Source of the DNA: Shewanella amazonensis SB2B
Lineage (GTDB): Bacteria > Pseudomonadota > Gammaproteobacteria > Enterobacterales > Shewanellaceae
Assembly: GCF_000015245.1 (NCBI RefSeq)
Contig: NC_008700.1
Coordinates: 3,484,501 to 3,548,500, forward strand
Direction: 5' to 3'
Length of the DNA stretch: 64,000 bases
The first letter of the stretch is position 1. Each line of letters starts with the position of its first letter. A program made the position numbers and the translations under genes. Of this stretch, positions 14,549 to 23,590 are shown piece after piece. A model generated the notes under the pieces. That model saw nothing but the letters and a program-made list of their open reading frames with translations. It was not told where the DNA came from and did no database searches.

Positions 14549-17146
14549 TTAATGAATGCGGCGACGACCAAGGCCAATCAAGGTTGCCAATGCCAGCAGC
14601 AGTCCGCCCATGGCACCACCATCATCCTTTTTCTCTTCCACTTTATCGGGATAGCTCAGGGCCACGATCACAGGGTCATGGTCTGATGCAGAAAAGGCAT
14701 TTTCGGATTTCTCCAGGCTACCGGTGAACTTCTTGCCGTATTCGAACAGGTTGGATTCCACCGAGTTGATGTGCCAGTCTTCAATATCCACCACCCGCTT
14801 GGCCAGACTCTCGTTACCCAACGCATGGTCGAGGTTACCCAACTCACCGTTGTAGCTGTAAGAGTAGGTATCGGCGCCATGTACCTGGGTATTCAGGTTA
14901 ATCAGGCCATAGCCCTTCTCAATCACGCTGCCCTGTTGCTCGTAACTCTGACCAGCGAGTGTGGTGTAAGAAGCGGTTTTCACTTTACGGTTGGAGGTGG
15001 TGGCATCGTAATCGGTCAGCACACGCACCGGATCTTCCATACCGTAGGCGTTCAAGTCGCCAATGACCAACACATCGCCTTCGATGTCTTTCACGGCTTC
15101 ACCAATCACCTTGGCAGCCGATACGCGGAACGCATTACACTTGCCCTGCAGATCGGCCGGATCGCGGCTTTCATCGAAATTGATCCAATCTTCCAGGCAG
15201 CCTGAACCTTTAGACTTGAGGTGGTTTACCACCACTGTCAGGTTTTCATCTTTTACCTTGAAGGTTTGACCCAGGCTGTGACGCTGATACTTGTCCTGCG
15301 CCGGGCTGGTTTCAACTGTGCCCTTGTTGTCGCGGCTGGCTACGCCTTCCGGCGCATGCTGCTCAGGGGTTTCAATCACAAAGGCCGTACCTTCAGGACT
15401 TACCTTGGCGGCGCGATACAGCATGCCCACTGTGATGGCATCATTACCGAAATATTTGCCGTCAGTCTTGTCGGCCTCGGCAATTTCCACAAAGCTGTAG
15501 GCGTTGTCGGCCGATTGCTCGGCGTTCAGGGCATCCAGCAGGTTCTGAATGGCACTCTTCTCACCAAAGCCGTTGTTGGCGATTTCCATCAGGCCAACAA
15601 TGTCGGCGTTCATGGCGGTGATGGCATTCACAATCTTGGTGCGCTGCAGCAGCATTTCTTCTTCGGTCAGGGCGCCACGATTGGAGCCGGTTGGGTTGGC
15701 ATCGCCGCCTACCACATCGTTGAAGAAGTTGAGTACGTTAAAGCTGGCCACGCGGATATCGCCTTTCTCGGCTACAACCGGGGCGTCGGTGCGATCCATA
15801 CCACGGACGATGTCGGCCGGAGTAATGGTGTTGGTGGTTACCAGGCGGTATTCGTTGTAGCTGTAGCTCACCATGCCTTCGAGGCCCTTGAGCTCATCGC
15901 CCACGCGGATATAACCGGTTTCGGCGTTAAAGTCAGGCAGGAATGGCACTACGCCGTCGGCGGCCTTGAAGTCAGACTCCACAAACAGCTCGTTGCCACG
16001 GTTTTGCTTCTCAAGGGCAACGGCTTCTTCACTCAGCGCCGGATACACCTGAGTAGGTTTCATCAGCGGCGCCTTGTGGGACAGCATAAGGTTGTTGCGA
16101 CGCCCGGCATAGTCGTAGCTGAAAGTACGGCTGACTTTCATCTCGCTACCGGCATCCAGTACTACTTTCATACCTTCGAAGCGCTCCAGCGCCTGCTCCA
16201 GGGATTCACCTTCAGTTACGGCAAATGCTGCGGCGGCCGGGACGTCACCCTTGGCACCCACTTCAAACTTTTTGTCGGCCTTGATGTCGATTTGGGTCAG
16301 GCCGAAGTATTCCTTCACCTTACCCTGGACACAGACTTCCACCCCGGGCTGAATCGCTTCGGGGGCTGCTTCGCCGAGGAACACAAAAATGCCGTCGGAG
16401 GTCAGAGGGGAGTTATCACCCTGCACATCCTGCAGGTAAAAACCTTTAAATAGACTCTCACCTCGGGCTGAAACCACGCCACGCAGGGTCACTTCCGTGT
16501 CGGATTCAAACTTGCCTTCGGGCACCAGTGGGCTCTTATCGCCGCTGCCCTGAATGTCATAAATCGGGATAAGCGTATCACCGGCGCAGCTGAAGGCTGG
16601 CACTTCGGGTGCGGTTGTACCTTCGAGGCTGCCAAGGCCTGAAAAGTTGTCGATGGCCGAGGTTTCCCAGTCGGCTTCGTTATACACAGTCGCCGCAGCC
16701 AGTGCGCTGGTCTTACGGGCGATAGTGACGTTAAGGCCCCAATCTTTGGGGGTGGGAATGGCTCCCACCACATCTACAATGGCGCCGTCTTTCATCAGCG
16801 CCACCGCATCGGTACCGTTAAAGTAGAGATCGCCCGTCATGGTGTCGGTGCCCGCTGGCAGGGTAATAACCGCACTTGGGTGCGTGATAACCTTGATGCC
16901 TTTGGCGGCCAGACTTTGACCATCGAGGGCCACCATGTTGCTGGGTGTGGTAGCGCCATCTTTATAGCGCGCCAGAGTGTAACCAGTCAGATCAACGGCC
17001 GCATCACCGCTGTTATAAAGCTCAATGGCTTTATTATTGGAACTGCCTTCTACATATTCAGTAATCATCACATCAGCATTTGCCAGCAATGGCATTGCCG
17101 CCGATACAGCCACGGCAATGGCTGTCAGCTTTTTAACATTTTCCAT
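14549..17146 (-). CDS. exeM: Extracellular nuclease ExeM-type with lamin-tail domain and GlyGly-CTERM tail
   Basis: An 865-residue secreted DNase. Order: signal peptide (to about 24), lamin-tail domain (about 25-135, opening VMITEYVEGSSNNKAIELYN), OB-fold-like regions (about 190-440), and an endonuclease/exonuclease/phosphatase domain (about 460-835) with RVASFNVLNFF, GLMEIANNG, VIGDLNAYG and the terminal SASDHDPV. The C-terminus (DDGGAMGG, hydrophobic run, GRRRIH) is a GlyGly-CTERM signal implying surface anchoring or release through rhombosortase. ExeM in Shewanella degrades extracellular DNA and affects biofilm turnover. The neighbouring curli locus fits a biofilm-matrix role. Confidence 0.92.
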   Translation of the reverse strand: MENVKKLTAIAVAVSAAMPLLANADVMITEYVEGSSNNKAIELYNSGDAAVDLTGYTLARYKDGATTPSNMVALDGQSLAAKGIKVITHPSAVITLPAGTDTMTGDLYFNGTDAVALMKDGAIVDVVGAIPTPKDWGLNVTIARKTSALAAATVYNEADWETSAIDNFSGLGSLEGTTAPEVPAFSCAGDTLIPIYDIQGSGDKSPLVPEGKFESDTEVTLRGVVSARGESLFKGFYLQDVQGDNSPLTSDGIFVFLGEAAPEAIQPGVEVCVQGKVKEYFGLTQIDIKADKKFEVGAKGDVPAAAAFAVTEGESLEQALERFEGMKVVLDAGSEMKVSRTFSYDYAGRRNNLMLSHKAPLMKPTQVYPALSEEAVALEKQNRGNELFVESDFKAADGVVPFLPDFNAETGYIRVGDELKGLEGMVSYSYNEYRLVTTNTITPADIVRGMDRTDAPVVAEKGDIRVASFNVLNFFNDVVGGDANPTGSNRGALTEEEMLLQRTKIVNAITAMNADIVGLMEIANNGFGEKSAIQNLLDALNAEQSADNAYSFVEIAEADKTDGKYFGNDAITVGMLYRAAKVSPEGTAFVIETPEQHAPEGVASRDNKGTVETSPAQDKYQRHSLGQTFKVKDENLTVVVNHLKSKGSGCLEDWINFDESRDPADLQGKCNAFRVSAAKVIGEAVKDIEGDVLVIGDLNAYGMEDPVRVLTDYDATTSNRKVKTASYTTLAGQSYEQQGSVIEKGYGLINLNTQVHGADTYSYSYNGELGNLDHALGNESLAKRVVDIEDWHINSVESNLFEYGKKFTGSLEKSENAFSASDHDPVIVALSYPDKVEEKKDDGGAMGGLLLALATLIGLGRRRIH

Positions 17147-17518
17147 ATTATCAACCCCGTTAATTATAATAATGACGTTATCTTTCGTTAACGCGGGCAG
17201 ATTGTCCCAGAGTTAATACTCCAAAAGAAGGGGTTATGTCACAGAACATGGAAGCTAAAGCATGGATATCTAAACACTTTAGTTAAATCCATCAGTTTCA
17301 TAAAACGAATAAATACAGCGTTCTGATTAAAAAAACAAATAATAACAGACCGATAAAATAAAATTATTTCTGCCACAATAACCGCTGAAAAGCTAACAAT
17401 GACGCAGCAGAACACTGAACAATGAATTAATCCAGAATGATTAATTGCCGATATTTTACCCAATATTATTCAGTACTGCATTCCCAATAATCCGCAATGT
17501 ACTTTGGCCAAAAACAAA

Positions 17519-17546
17519 TAAAAAAACGCGGCCAGCATGGCCGCGT
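17519..17546 (-). terminator. Orphan terminator of a decayed leftward gene
   Basis: On the reverse strand CGCGGCC/GGCCGCG with a 5-nt loop runs into a seven-T tract. It follows the stop of the remnant at 17571-17687, with no intact gene to serve. Confidence 0.65.
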
Positions 17547-17570
17547 AAAACTACTGTTGCGTCTGCTCAG

Positions 17571-17687
17571 TTAAATACTGAACCGAAATATCCCATCAAG
17601 GTCATTACCGGCGGCAAGTTCCGGATGAGAGATTTCAATATCACTTTCGCTCAGCCAGGCGTATTTGCCCAGTCCAGGCGTTGGTTT
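17571..17687 (-). pseudogene. 3' remnant of an unidentified gene
   Basis: The reverse strand stays open for 38 codons and ends in TAA at 17571-17573, 26 bp before an orphan terminator. The peptide contains GKYAWLSESDIEISHPELAA and NDLDGIFRFSI, with codon choice like the neighbouring genes. There is no start codon and the frame is stopped upstream at 17688-17690. I read it as the tail of a gene whose 5' part has been lost. I do not recognise the family. Confidence 0.5.
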
Positions 17688-17927
17688 TTAGACTTATCTA
17701 CTAGGCTAAAGTAGCTAAGGCCATCCATAAAAATGTATCCGCAAATAAAATTAAACATTATAAATCAGCATATTAATCAGCATTACTCAGTAAGAGAAGC
17801 AATTCATTCGCTCCCATATAAATAGGCTTTCTTCCGATTGTGACTTAGGTCTCAGAACCTTAACTTGGTGCTGTATTTTTGCCGAGCCGTCGGCTTTGGA
17901 AGTTTACGCATCGCAAAGGAGTGTCGG

Positions 17928-18362
17928 GTGTCTTACTGCAAATCGCTGGTTTTAAGCGCTTCCCTCCTGCTTTGCTGCCCCGCCGTGTTGGCTGACACGC
18001 CAACATCTGGGGTAGGCGACGAGATGTCGCTTTCCGTCCCCCTGCAAACTCTGCTGGAGTCCAGCGGACGGGACAACCTCATCGATTTGTTTCAGATAGG
18101 GGTGCAAAACGAGGCCATGGTTGCCCAGTCGGGCGATTCCAACAGCCTTATTGTCACCCAAATCGGCGTCGCAAATCAGGCTCTGGTGCGTCAGCTGGGC
18201 ACAGACAATGAGGTGGATTTGTTTCAGGCAGGAAACCACAACAGCGCTGAGATAACCCAGATAGGAGACAACAATCTGGTGCAGCTCAAGCAGTTGGGCA
18301 GTGCGAATTTTTCTATTCAACAAATTGGCGATGGAGCATCTATCGCCGTGACTCAATATTAA
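17928..18362 (+). CDS. csgB: Minor curlin subunit CsgB (nucleator)
   Basis: A 144-residue exported protein, close to the 151 of E. coli CsgB. I start at GTG 17928 with AAAGGAG 6 bp upstream; it then has a signal peptide ending near residue 23. The mature part has about five curlin-type strands with the Gln-x-Gly-x-x-Asn pattern (DLFQIGVQNEA, IVTQIGVANQA, DLFQAGNHNSA, EITQIGDNN, QLKQLGSAN). CsgB nucleates CsgA polymerisation on the cell surface. It lies 13 bp before csgA, so the two form an operon. Confidence 0.88.
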   Translation: MSYCKSLVLSASLLLCCPAVLADTPTSGVGDEMSLSVPLQTLLESSGRDNLIDLFQIGVQNEAMVAQSGDSNSLIVTQIGVANQALVRQLGTDNEVDLFQAGNHNSAEITQIGDNNLVQLKQLGSANFSIQQIGDGASIAVTQY

Positions 18363-18375
18363 CAGGGAGCGTCAC

Positions 18376-19878
18376 ATGAAATCACAAGCGAAGAAGTCAC
18401 TCTTGGCTTTAGCCATCACCGCGGGTATCGGCATGTCAGCGCAGGCCTTTGCCAGCGATATCAGCGAAATCCAGGTAAACCAGTCCGGCTATGGTAACGA
18501 CACCACTGTGGAACAAACAGGTGTACTGAACCTGGCGCAGGTTGATCAACTGGGCGATGAAAACACCACCACAGTAACCCAGGACGGTGTATGGAACGAA
18601 GCCTTTGTGGATTCTGAGGGCAACCAGAATAGCGTGTCTGTTGAGCAAGCCGAAGACTGGCACATTGCCGGCGTGAGCCAAACCGGTGATAACAACACGG
18701 ATAACGTGGTCCAGACAGGCTTCTTCAACCAGAGTGACGCGGTAACTGCCGGTAACGGAAACGCCGTTGACGTGATGCAGGCAGGTGATCAGAACGCAAG
18801 CAATGTAGAACTGACCGGCGACAACAACAGCGCCTGGGTTGATCAGGACGGCAGCAGCAACTATGCCGTTTTCCGTGTTCAGGGCAATGATAACGACGGT
18901 GAAATCACTCAGCTGGGTAACAACAACCAGGGTGGTCTGATTGCTCTGGACTTCACTGCCAACGTTGGCAACAACAACGATGTCTCCATCTATCAGGAAG
19001 GTGACGACAACGTGGGTGGTGTGCGCGGCGTTGCCGGTGACAACAACGAAGTTGAGATTGAGCAGGTTGGTAACAACAACGTGGGCTTTGTTTACGCCCT
19101 GCAAGGCAGCAACAACGATCTGACCATGACCCAGGATGGCGATCGCAACGTGGCGGTGCTGGAATTCACCACCGGTGACAACAACGACGTTGAAATTAAC
19201 CAATCTGGCTCCGAAAACGCCATCGGCGATAGCCTGATAGCGGTTATCGAAGGCAGCGACAACATGATAGACATCGAGCAGGAAGGCTTCTCCAACAGCG
19301 CTCAGTTTATCGTTGATGGCGACGATAACGATGTGGATCTGGAGCAGGAAGGCGATCTGAACTATGCCGAATTTGTTGCTGTTGGCAATGACAACACCCT
19401 GAACCTGAGTTCAGAAGGTAACGGCAACCAGCTGCTGGCCGGTGCCTTTGGCGAAGACAACAGCCTCGAAGTGGCTCAGGAAGGCGATGTCAACTATGCA
19501 TACAGCGTTGCATTTGGTAACGACAACGAGGTGGATATTGCGCAAATGGGCAATGACAACGAAGCCATTGTCACCATCGAAGGCAACAACAACACCGACA
19601 TCATAGGTACCCAGTCTGGCGACCTCAACGTACTGGACCTGCTGATCCAGGGCGATGAAAACCTGGCACAAATCACCCAGACCGGTAACGGCAACTGGGT
19701 AGGTGGCGATGCCGGTGCATTCGCAGTGGTTGGCGAAGGCAATAGCTTCATCGTGGCTCAAAGCGGCAACGACAACCTGGTGACCGGCGCTCAGATGGGC
19801 AGCAGCAACGTGATCAACGTGACTCAAGTGGGTAACGAAAACGTAGCGACTGTTATCCAGAACGGCGCGCCACGCTGA
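18376..19878 (+). CDS. csgA: Giant major curlin CsgA with about 20 repeats
   Basis: A 500-residue secreted amyloid subunit, over three times the length of E. coli CsgA (151). After a signal peptide (cleavage near residue 26) the chain divides into about 20 repeats of 22-23 residues, each a strand-turn-strand unit of the form x-V-x-Q-x-G-x-x-N, such as EVEIEQVGNNN and LTMTQDGDRN. Three units (near residues 190, 295 and 445) carry 4-5 residue insertions. Asp and Glu are far more common than basic residues, so the fibre would be strongly acidic. The GTCACATG start region has AGGGAG upstream. A terminator follows. Confidence 0.88.
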   Translation: MKSQAKKSLLALAITAGIGMSAQAFASDISEIQVNQSGYGNDTTVEQTGVLNLAQVDQLGDENTTTVTQDGVWNEAFVDSEGNQNSVSVEQAEDWHIAGVSQTGDNNTDNVVQTGFFNQSDAVTAGNGNAVDVMQAGDQNASNVELTGDNNSAWVDQDGSSNYAVFRVQGNDNDGEITQLGNNNQGGLIALDFTANVGNNNDVSIYQEGDDNVGGVRGVAGDNNEVEIEQVGNNNVGFVYALQGSNNDLTMTQDGDRNVAVLEFTTGDNNDVEINQSGSENAIGDSLIAVIEGSDNMIDIEQEGFSNSAQFIVDGDDNDVDLEQEGDLNYAEFVAVGNDNTLNLSSEGNGNQLLAGAFGEDNSLEVAQEGDVNYAYSVAFGNDNEVDIAQMGNDNEAIVTIEGNNNTDIIGTQSGDLNVLDLLIQGDENLAQITQTGNGNWVGGDAGAFAVVGEGNSFIVAQSGNDNLVTGAQMGSSNVINVTQVGNENVATVIQNGAPR

Positions 19879-19892
19879 TAACAGCACCCCGA

Positions 19893-19922
19893 TAAAAAAG
19901 GAGCCATCTGGCTCCTTTTTTA
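19893..19922 (+). terminator. Terminator of csgBA
   Basis: Stem AAAAAGGAGCCA/TGGCTCCTTTTT with a 2-nt apex and a long T-tract, directly after csgA. Confidence 0.88.
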
Positions 19923-19993
19923 TTGACGTTTTTTATCTTGGGTTACCGCGGTGAAACACTCAGATTTAAGCGGTAAAAACTCAGCGCAAGCAC

Positions 19994-20659
19994 TCAGCTG
20001 ACCAGAGCAAAATGGCTCTGGTGAGATTGGGCCCAACGCAGCAACTCTACCCGATTACGGGACTGGGTCTTACGAAAAATAGACGAAATATGCGCCTTGA
20101 CTGTGTGCTCGCTGATGCAAAGGCGATCGGCAATTTCTTTGTTTCTGGCACCACTGCCAACCAACTGAATAATGGTGCATTCTCTACCGGTGAGAGATTG
20201 CAGCATCGCCATGGCGTCTGGTGATACATCGGAATTGGTGTCCAGTTTATTCACCAGTCGGCGGAACATCTTGCTGATAAGCGGACGGTCAAACCAGAGC
20301 TCATCGGCGACCATCTTGCGAAGGCCTGTCAGCATCAAGTCCATGCGCTGATCGGCAAACAACAATCCCCGGATCCCGAGCAGCAGTGCGGCTTCCTGAT
20401 CCAGAGAGTGACGTTCCACCTGATAAAGGGCGACGGGCACGTGGGGAGTCAGCCGGCTGGCCAGCAGCGGAATGCCCTTATTGTCCAGCGCAGCACCTTT
20501 CTGGGCGATGAGATAAAACGCCTGGGGGTGCTTATCCAAGTCCAGTTCACCGACGTGTTTTACGATGCGGGTTTTTAACCCTATGGATTCGGCCAGAATC
20601 GCCAGATGACAGGGTGCAACCAATTGGTGCACGAAAATCAACTCATTTACCGTATTCAA
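19994..20659 (-). CDS. csgD: LuxR-family curli regulator, CsgD-like
   Basis: A 221-residue transcription factor (E. coli CsgD has 216). I choose TTG at 20659, which has AAGGAG 8 bp upstream; the frame is open further but without a ribosome site. The N-terminal receiver-like region (1-140) lacks an obvious phospho-acceptor context. The C-terminal LuxR helix-turn-helix (about 150-215) reads LTGRECTIIQLVGSGARNKE and IADRLCISEHTVKAHISSIF. Convergent placement after csgA and CsgD-like size indicate control of curli genes. The TTG start may keep its level low. Confidence 0.82.
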   Translation of the reverse strand: MNTVNELIFVHQLVAPCHLAILAESIGLKTRIVKHVGELDLDKHPQAFYLIAQKGAALDNKGIPLLASRLTPHVPVALYQVERHSLDQEAALLLGIRGLLFADQRMDLMLTGLRKMVADELWFDRPLISKMFRRLVNKLDTNSDVSPDAMAMLQSLTGRECTIIQLVGSGARNKEIADRLCISEHTVKAHISSIFRKTQSRNRVELLRWAQSHQSHFALVS

Positions 20660-21169
20660 CCCTCTTTCTCCTTGTTGACCGCCGTCGTTCAAACTTCCAT
20701 GTGCGGCTAAAAAAACGCCAGACCATTGAACAGGGATCCCCAATTTTGCGGACTGAGCACTATAAAACCATAAGACGTAGGTATGAATCAAAGAACGATT
20801 CTCATTAAACAATATACGGTAAAAGCGAGACCCAGTGCCCATCCTTGTGCCATGGGCCTTCCAGCCCTGAGTACCCTAAAGCCAAAAAACCATTAACAAA
20901 TGTAAATACCCAATTATTGGTGGCTCAGTGCATCCATAACAGGGCCAGGGCGAAACGTCGGCACACAGGCCTGTGCCATCCAAACCACCAACTCACAGAC
21001 CGGGCTTAGTGCGGTATCATTTACCTTATGTGATATTGTTCTGGTTTTTGAATAAACACTTTAGCCATCCAGCCCTCCACACTGTGTAAAAAAAATGCTA
21101 ATTTGGGCGGGCATTGACAGTCAGCAGACAAATAAAACCTATAGGCATTAGAAAGAGGGTATCTACACC
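20660..21169. other. Divergent intergenic region csgD-serA
   Basis: 510 bp without a convincing gene. The left part is the csgD leader and promoter region (including AAGGAG at 20668-20673 on the reverse strand); the right part must hold the serA promoter. It is AT-rich near 20870-20910 and 21030-21095. I could not fix a regulatory motif. Confidence 0.5.
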
Positions 21170-22399
21170 ATGGCGAAACATTCGCTGGACAAGGATAAGA
21201 TCAAGTTCCTGCTGCTCGAAGGCGTCCACCAATCTGCGGTAGATGTACTTGAGCGGGCGGGCTACACCAATATCGAATATCACAAGGCGTCCCTCGCCGA
21301 TGAGGCGCTGGTCGCGTCCATCAAAGATGCCCACTTCGTCGGCATTCGCTCCCGCACTCAACTGAGTGCCGAGGTGCTGAGCAAGGCCGAAAAACTGGTT
21401 GGAATTGGTTGCTTCTGTATTGGTACCAACCAGGTTGACCTCAAGTCTGCCGAGCTGGCCGGTATCCCGGTATTTAACGCGCCCTTCTCCAATACCCGCT
21501 CTGTGGCTGAGCTGGTATTGGGCGAAATCATCATGCTGATGCGCGGCATCCCCCAACGCAACGCCTTGTGCCACCGTGGCGGCTGGCTCAAGAGTGCCAA
21601 TGGCAGCGTGGAAGTGCGCGGCAAAACCCTGGGCGTGATTGGCTATGGCCACATAGGTACCCAGCTTGGCATTCTGGCCGAAACCCTGGGTATGCGGGTG
21701 AAGTTTTTCGATATCGAAGACAAGCTGCCACTGGGCAACGCTCAGCAGGTGCATTCCTTTGAAGAATTGCTCGCCAACGCCGATGTGGTGAGCCTGCATG
21801 TGCCAGAAACCCCGCAGACCAAAAACATGATTGGCCATACTGAACTGGCCACCATGAAAAAGGGCAGTTTCCTGATTAACGCGTCCCGCGGCACAGTGGT
21901 AGACATCGATGCTCTGTCAGCCGCGCTCAAAGAAGAGCACATTGCCGGCGCTGCCATCGACGTGTTCCCGGTTGAGCCCAAGTCAAACGATGATGTGTTC
22001 CAAAGTCCTCTGCGTGGTCTGGACAATGTCATCCTGACCCCACATGTGGGTGGTTCTACCGAAGAGGCCCAGGAAAACATTGGTATCGAAGTGGCTGGCA
22101 AGCTCGCCAAGTACTCAGACAACGGCTCCACCGTGTCTGCGGTGAACTTCCCCGAGGTATCCCTGCCGATGCACAAGGGCACCTCACGTTTGCTGCACAT
22201 TCACAAAAACCGCCCCGGTATTCTTATCAAGATTAACCAGGCGTTTTCTGAAAAAGGTATCAACATTTCCGCCCAGTACCTGCAAACCACCGCAGATATA
22301 GGTTACGTGGTGATGGAAGTGGACACCCACCAGGCCGAGGAAGCACTCGAGCAGCTGCGTGGCATCGAAGGCACCATCAGAACCCGTTTGCTGCACTGA
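21170..22399 (+). CDS. serA: D-3-phosphoglycerate dehydrogenase SerA
   Basis: A 409-residue cytoplasmic enzyme (E. coli 410) that oxidises 3-phosphoglycerate with NAD+ in the first step of serine synthesis. The NAD-binding motif is GVIGYGHIG (about 156-164). Catalytic Arg lies in INASRGTVVD, Glu in FPVEP and His in LTPHVGGST. The C-terminal ACT domain (about 335-409, LLHIHKNRPGILIKINQAF) is the serine-feedback site. It is a single-gene unit ending in a strong terminator. Confidence 0.97.
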   Translation: MAKHSLDKDKIKFLLLEGVHQSAVDVLERAGYTNIEYHKASLADEALVASIKDAHFVGIRSRTQLSAEVLSKAEKLVGIGCFCIGTNQVDLKSAELAGIPVFNAPFSNTRSVAELVLGEIIMLMRGIPQRNALCHRGGWLKSANGSVEVRGKTLGVIGYGHIGTQLGILAETLGMRVKFFDIEDKLPLGNAQQVHSFEELLANADVVSLHVPETPQTKNMIGHTELATMKKGSFLINASRGTVVDIDALSAALKEEHIAGAAIDVFPVEPKSNDDVFQSPLRGLDNVILTPHVGGSTEEAQENIGIEVAGKLAKYSDNGSTVSAVNFPEVSLPMHKGTSRLLHIHKNRPGILIKINQAFSEKGINISAQYLQTTADIGYVVMEVDTHQAEEALEQLRGIEGTIRTRLLH

Positions 22400-22408
22400 C
22401 AGTGACGC

Positions 22409-22440
22409 CAAAAAAGGCGCCCGGGGGGCGCCTTTTTATT
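22409..22440 (+). terminator. Terminator of serA
   Basis: GC-rich stem AAAAAGGCGCC/GGCGCCTTTTT followed by a T-tract. Confidence 0.88.
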
Positions 22441-22531
22441 TTTGCGTGTCAGGCCTGAATATGGTCATTCACCCGGCCATTGGGATCCGCTACAATCCCA
22501 GACTATTAAAGTTCATTTCAAGGAACAGGCA

Positions 22532-23497
22532 ATGACATTTACCGTCTCACAGGCCGCCTGGGCGCTGGACAGCGAAGGCCCGGCATTGACCCTGAGCTTA
22601 CTCAATCACCTCGGGCTGGTGTCTGTCACCGGCGAGCAGGGCAACAGCTTTATCCACGGCCAGGTCACCGCCGATATCAGCGCACTGGAACCCGGCCAAT
22701 GGCGCTGGGGTGCCCACTGCGATCCCAAGGGCCGTATGCTGGCGACCTTCCGTACCTTTAAACTGGGTGACGCCCTGATGATGCTGGAGCCGCGCAGCGC
22801 GCTTGAAGTCTCACTGGCACAGCTGAAAAAGTATGCCGTATTCAGCAAGGCGGAACTTGTGGATATGAGTAGCGAACTGACCCTGCTGGGTGTCTCAGGT
22901 CCAGAGGCCGCCGGGTTTGTTGCCCGGCACTTTGGCACAGCCGAGGCAGATGTTTTCAGCACTGAGCAAGGCACAGTGCTCAAAGACGGTGAGCGTTTTA
23001 TCCTGATCCTGGACAAGGCCAATGCCTGTGCCCTGATTGAGAAAAGTGGCCAGCCTCTCTATGGCGCTGGTGTGTGGCAAGCATTGGAAATCCGTGCCGG
23101 CTACCCCAATATCGCGGCCGGTCATGCCAGTGAGTACATTCCGCAGATGTGTAATCTGCAGGCCCTCGGCGGAATAAGCTTCAACAAGGGCTGCTACATG
23201 GGTCAGGAAACCGTGGCCCGCACAAAATACCGTGGCGGCAACAAACGCGCGCTCTACATCCTCTTTGGTGAAAGCCAGACACCGGTGCGTCTCGAAAGTA
23301 CGCTGGAAATCGCCGTGGAAGGCGGGTATCGCAAGGCGGGCAACATCATTGAGGTGGTTAGCCGTGGCAATAAGGTTCTGATGACCGCTGTCCTCGCCAA
23401 TGACACAGCGCCCGATGCGGTGCTGCGTCTCGCGGATGACCACGAAGCCAGTTTTACCCTGCTGCCTCTGCCCTACTCGCTGGAAGAAGAAGCGTAA
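22532..23497 (+). CDS. ygfZ: Folate-binding tRNA-modifying/iron-sulfur assembly protein YgfZ
   Basis: A 321-residue GcvT-like protein (E. coli YgfZ 326). I start at ATG 22532 with AAGGAACAGG upstream; the in-frame extension to 22442 has no counterpart. The hallmark KGCYMGQE, containing the essential Cys, is at about residue 224. YgfZ binds tetrahydrofolate and helps maintain certain Fe-S enzymes such as MiaB. No sdhE neighbour is seen here. Confidence 0.93.
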   Translation: MTFTVSQAAWALDSEGPALTLSLLNHLGLVSVTGEQGNSFIHGQVTADISALEPGQWRWGAHCDPKGRMLATFRTFKLGDALMMLEPRSALEVSLAQLKKYAVFSKAELVDMSSELTLLGVSGPEAAGFVARHFGTAEADVFSTEQGTVLKDGERFILILDKANACALIEKSGQPLYGAGVWQALEIRAGYPNIAAGHASEYIPQMCNLQALGGISFNKGCYMGQETVARTKYRGGNKRALYILFGESQTPVRLESTLEIAVEGGYRKAGNIIEVVSRGNKVLMTAVLANDTAPDAVLRLADDHEASFTLLPLPYSLEEEA

Positions 23498-23513
23498 GTC
23501 CTGTCGCCGATTA

Positions 23514-23547
23514 ACAAAAAGAGGCGCCAGATGCGCCTCTTTTTTAT
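23514..23547 (+). terminator. Terminator of ygfZ
   Basis: Stem AAAAAGAGGCGC/GCGCCTCTTTTT with a 5-nt loop. The A-run on its left may also let it serve the leftward HD-GYP gene. Confidence 0.85.
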
Positions 23548-23590
23548 TCCTATCCGGGGACAGGTAAAAGCAACACTGCCAAGTGCCAGA

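Larger units (their letters stand above)
17147..17927. other. AT-rich intergenic region between exeM and csgB
   Basis: No intact gene is visible over 780 bp. It holds the exeM leader (AT-rich, 17147-17220), a leftward gene remnant with terminator (17520-17687), and the csgB promoter region (about 17720-17925), which is AT-rich with repeated TTAATCAGCAT-like segments (around 17760-17785) that could bind regulators. Short reading frames here have no coding character. Confidence 0.6.

Noticed and set aside
15221..16453. 410-codon open frame opposite exeM
   Set aside because: It is the antisense shadow of a clear nuclease gene; the peptide has no domain pattern and its openness follows from codon bias of the true strand.
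17445..17714. 89-codon rightward frame between exeM and csgB
   Set aside because: It overlaps the orphan leftward terminator and gene remnant, lacks a ribosome site and has no coding character.
18436..19203. 255-codon Val/Thr-rich frame opposite csgA
   Set aside because: Its repetitive Val-Val-Val-Thr pattern is just the complement of the Asn/Asp-rich curlin repeats.
18480..19870. CRISPR-like or satellite array suggested by the periodic sequence in csgA
   Set aside because: The period is in the protein (22-23 residues); the DNA units are diverged, with no identical repeats or spacers.
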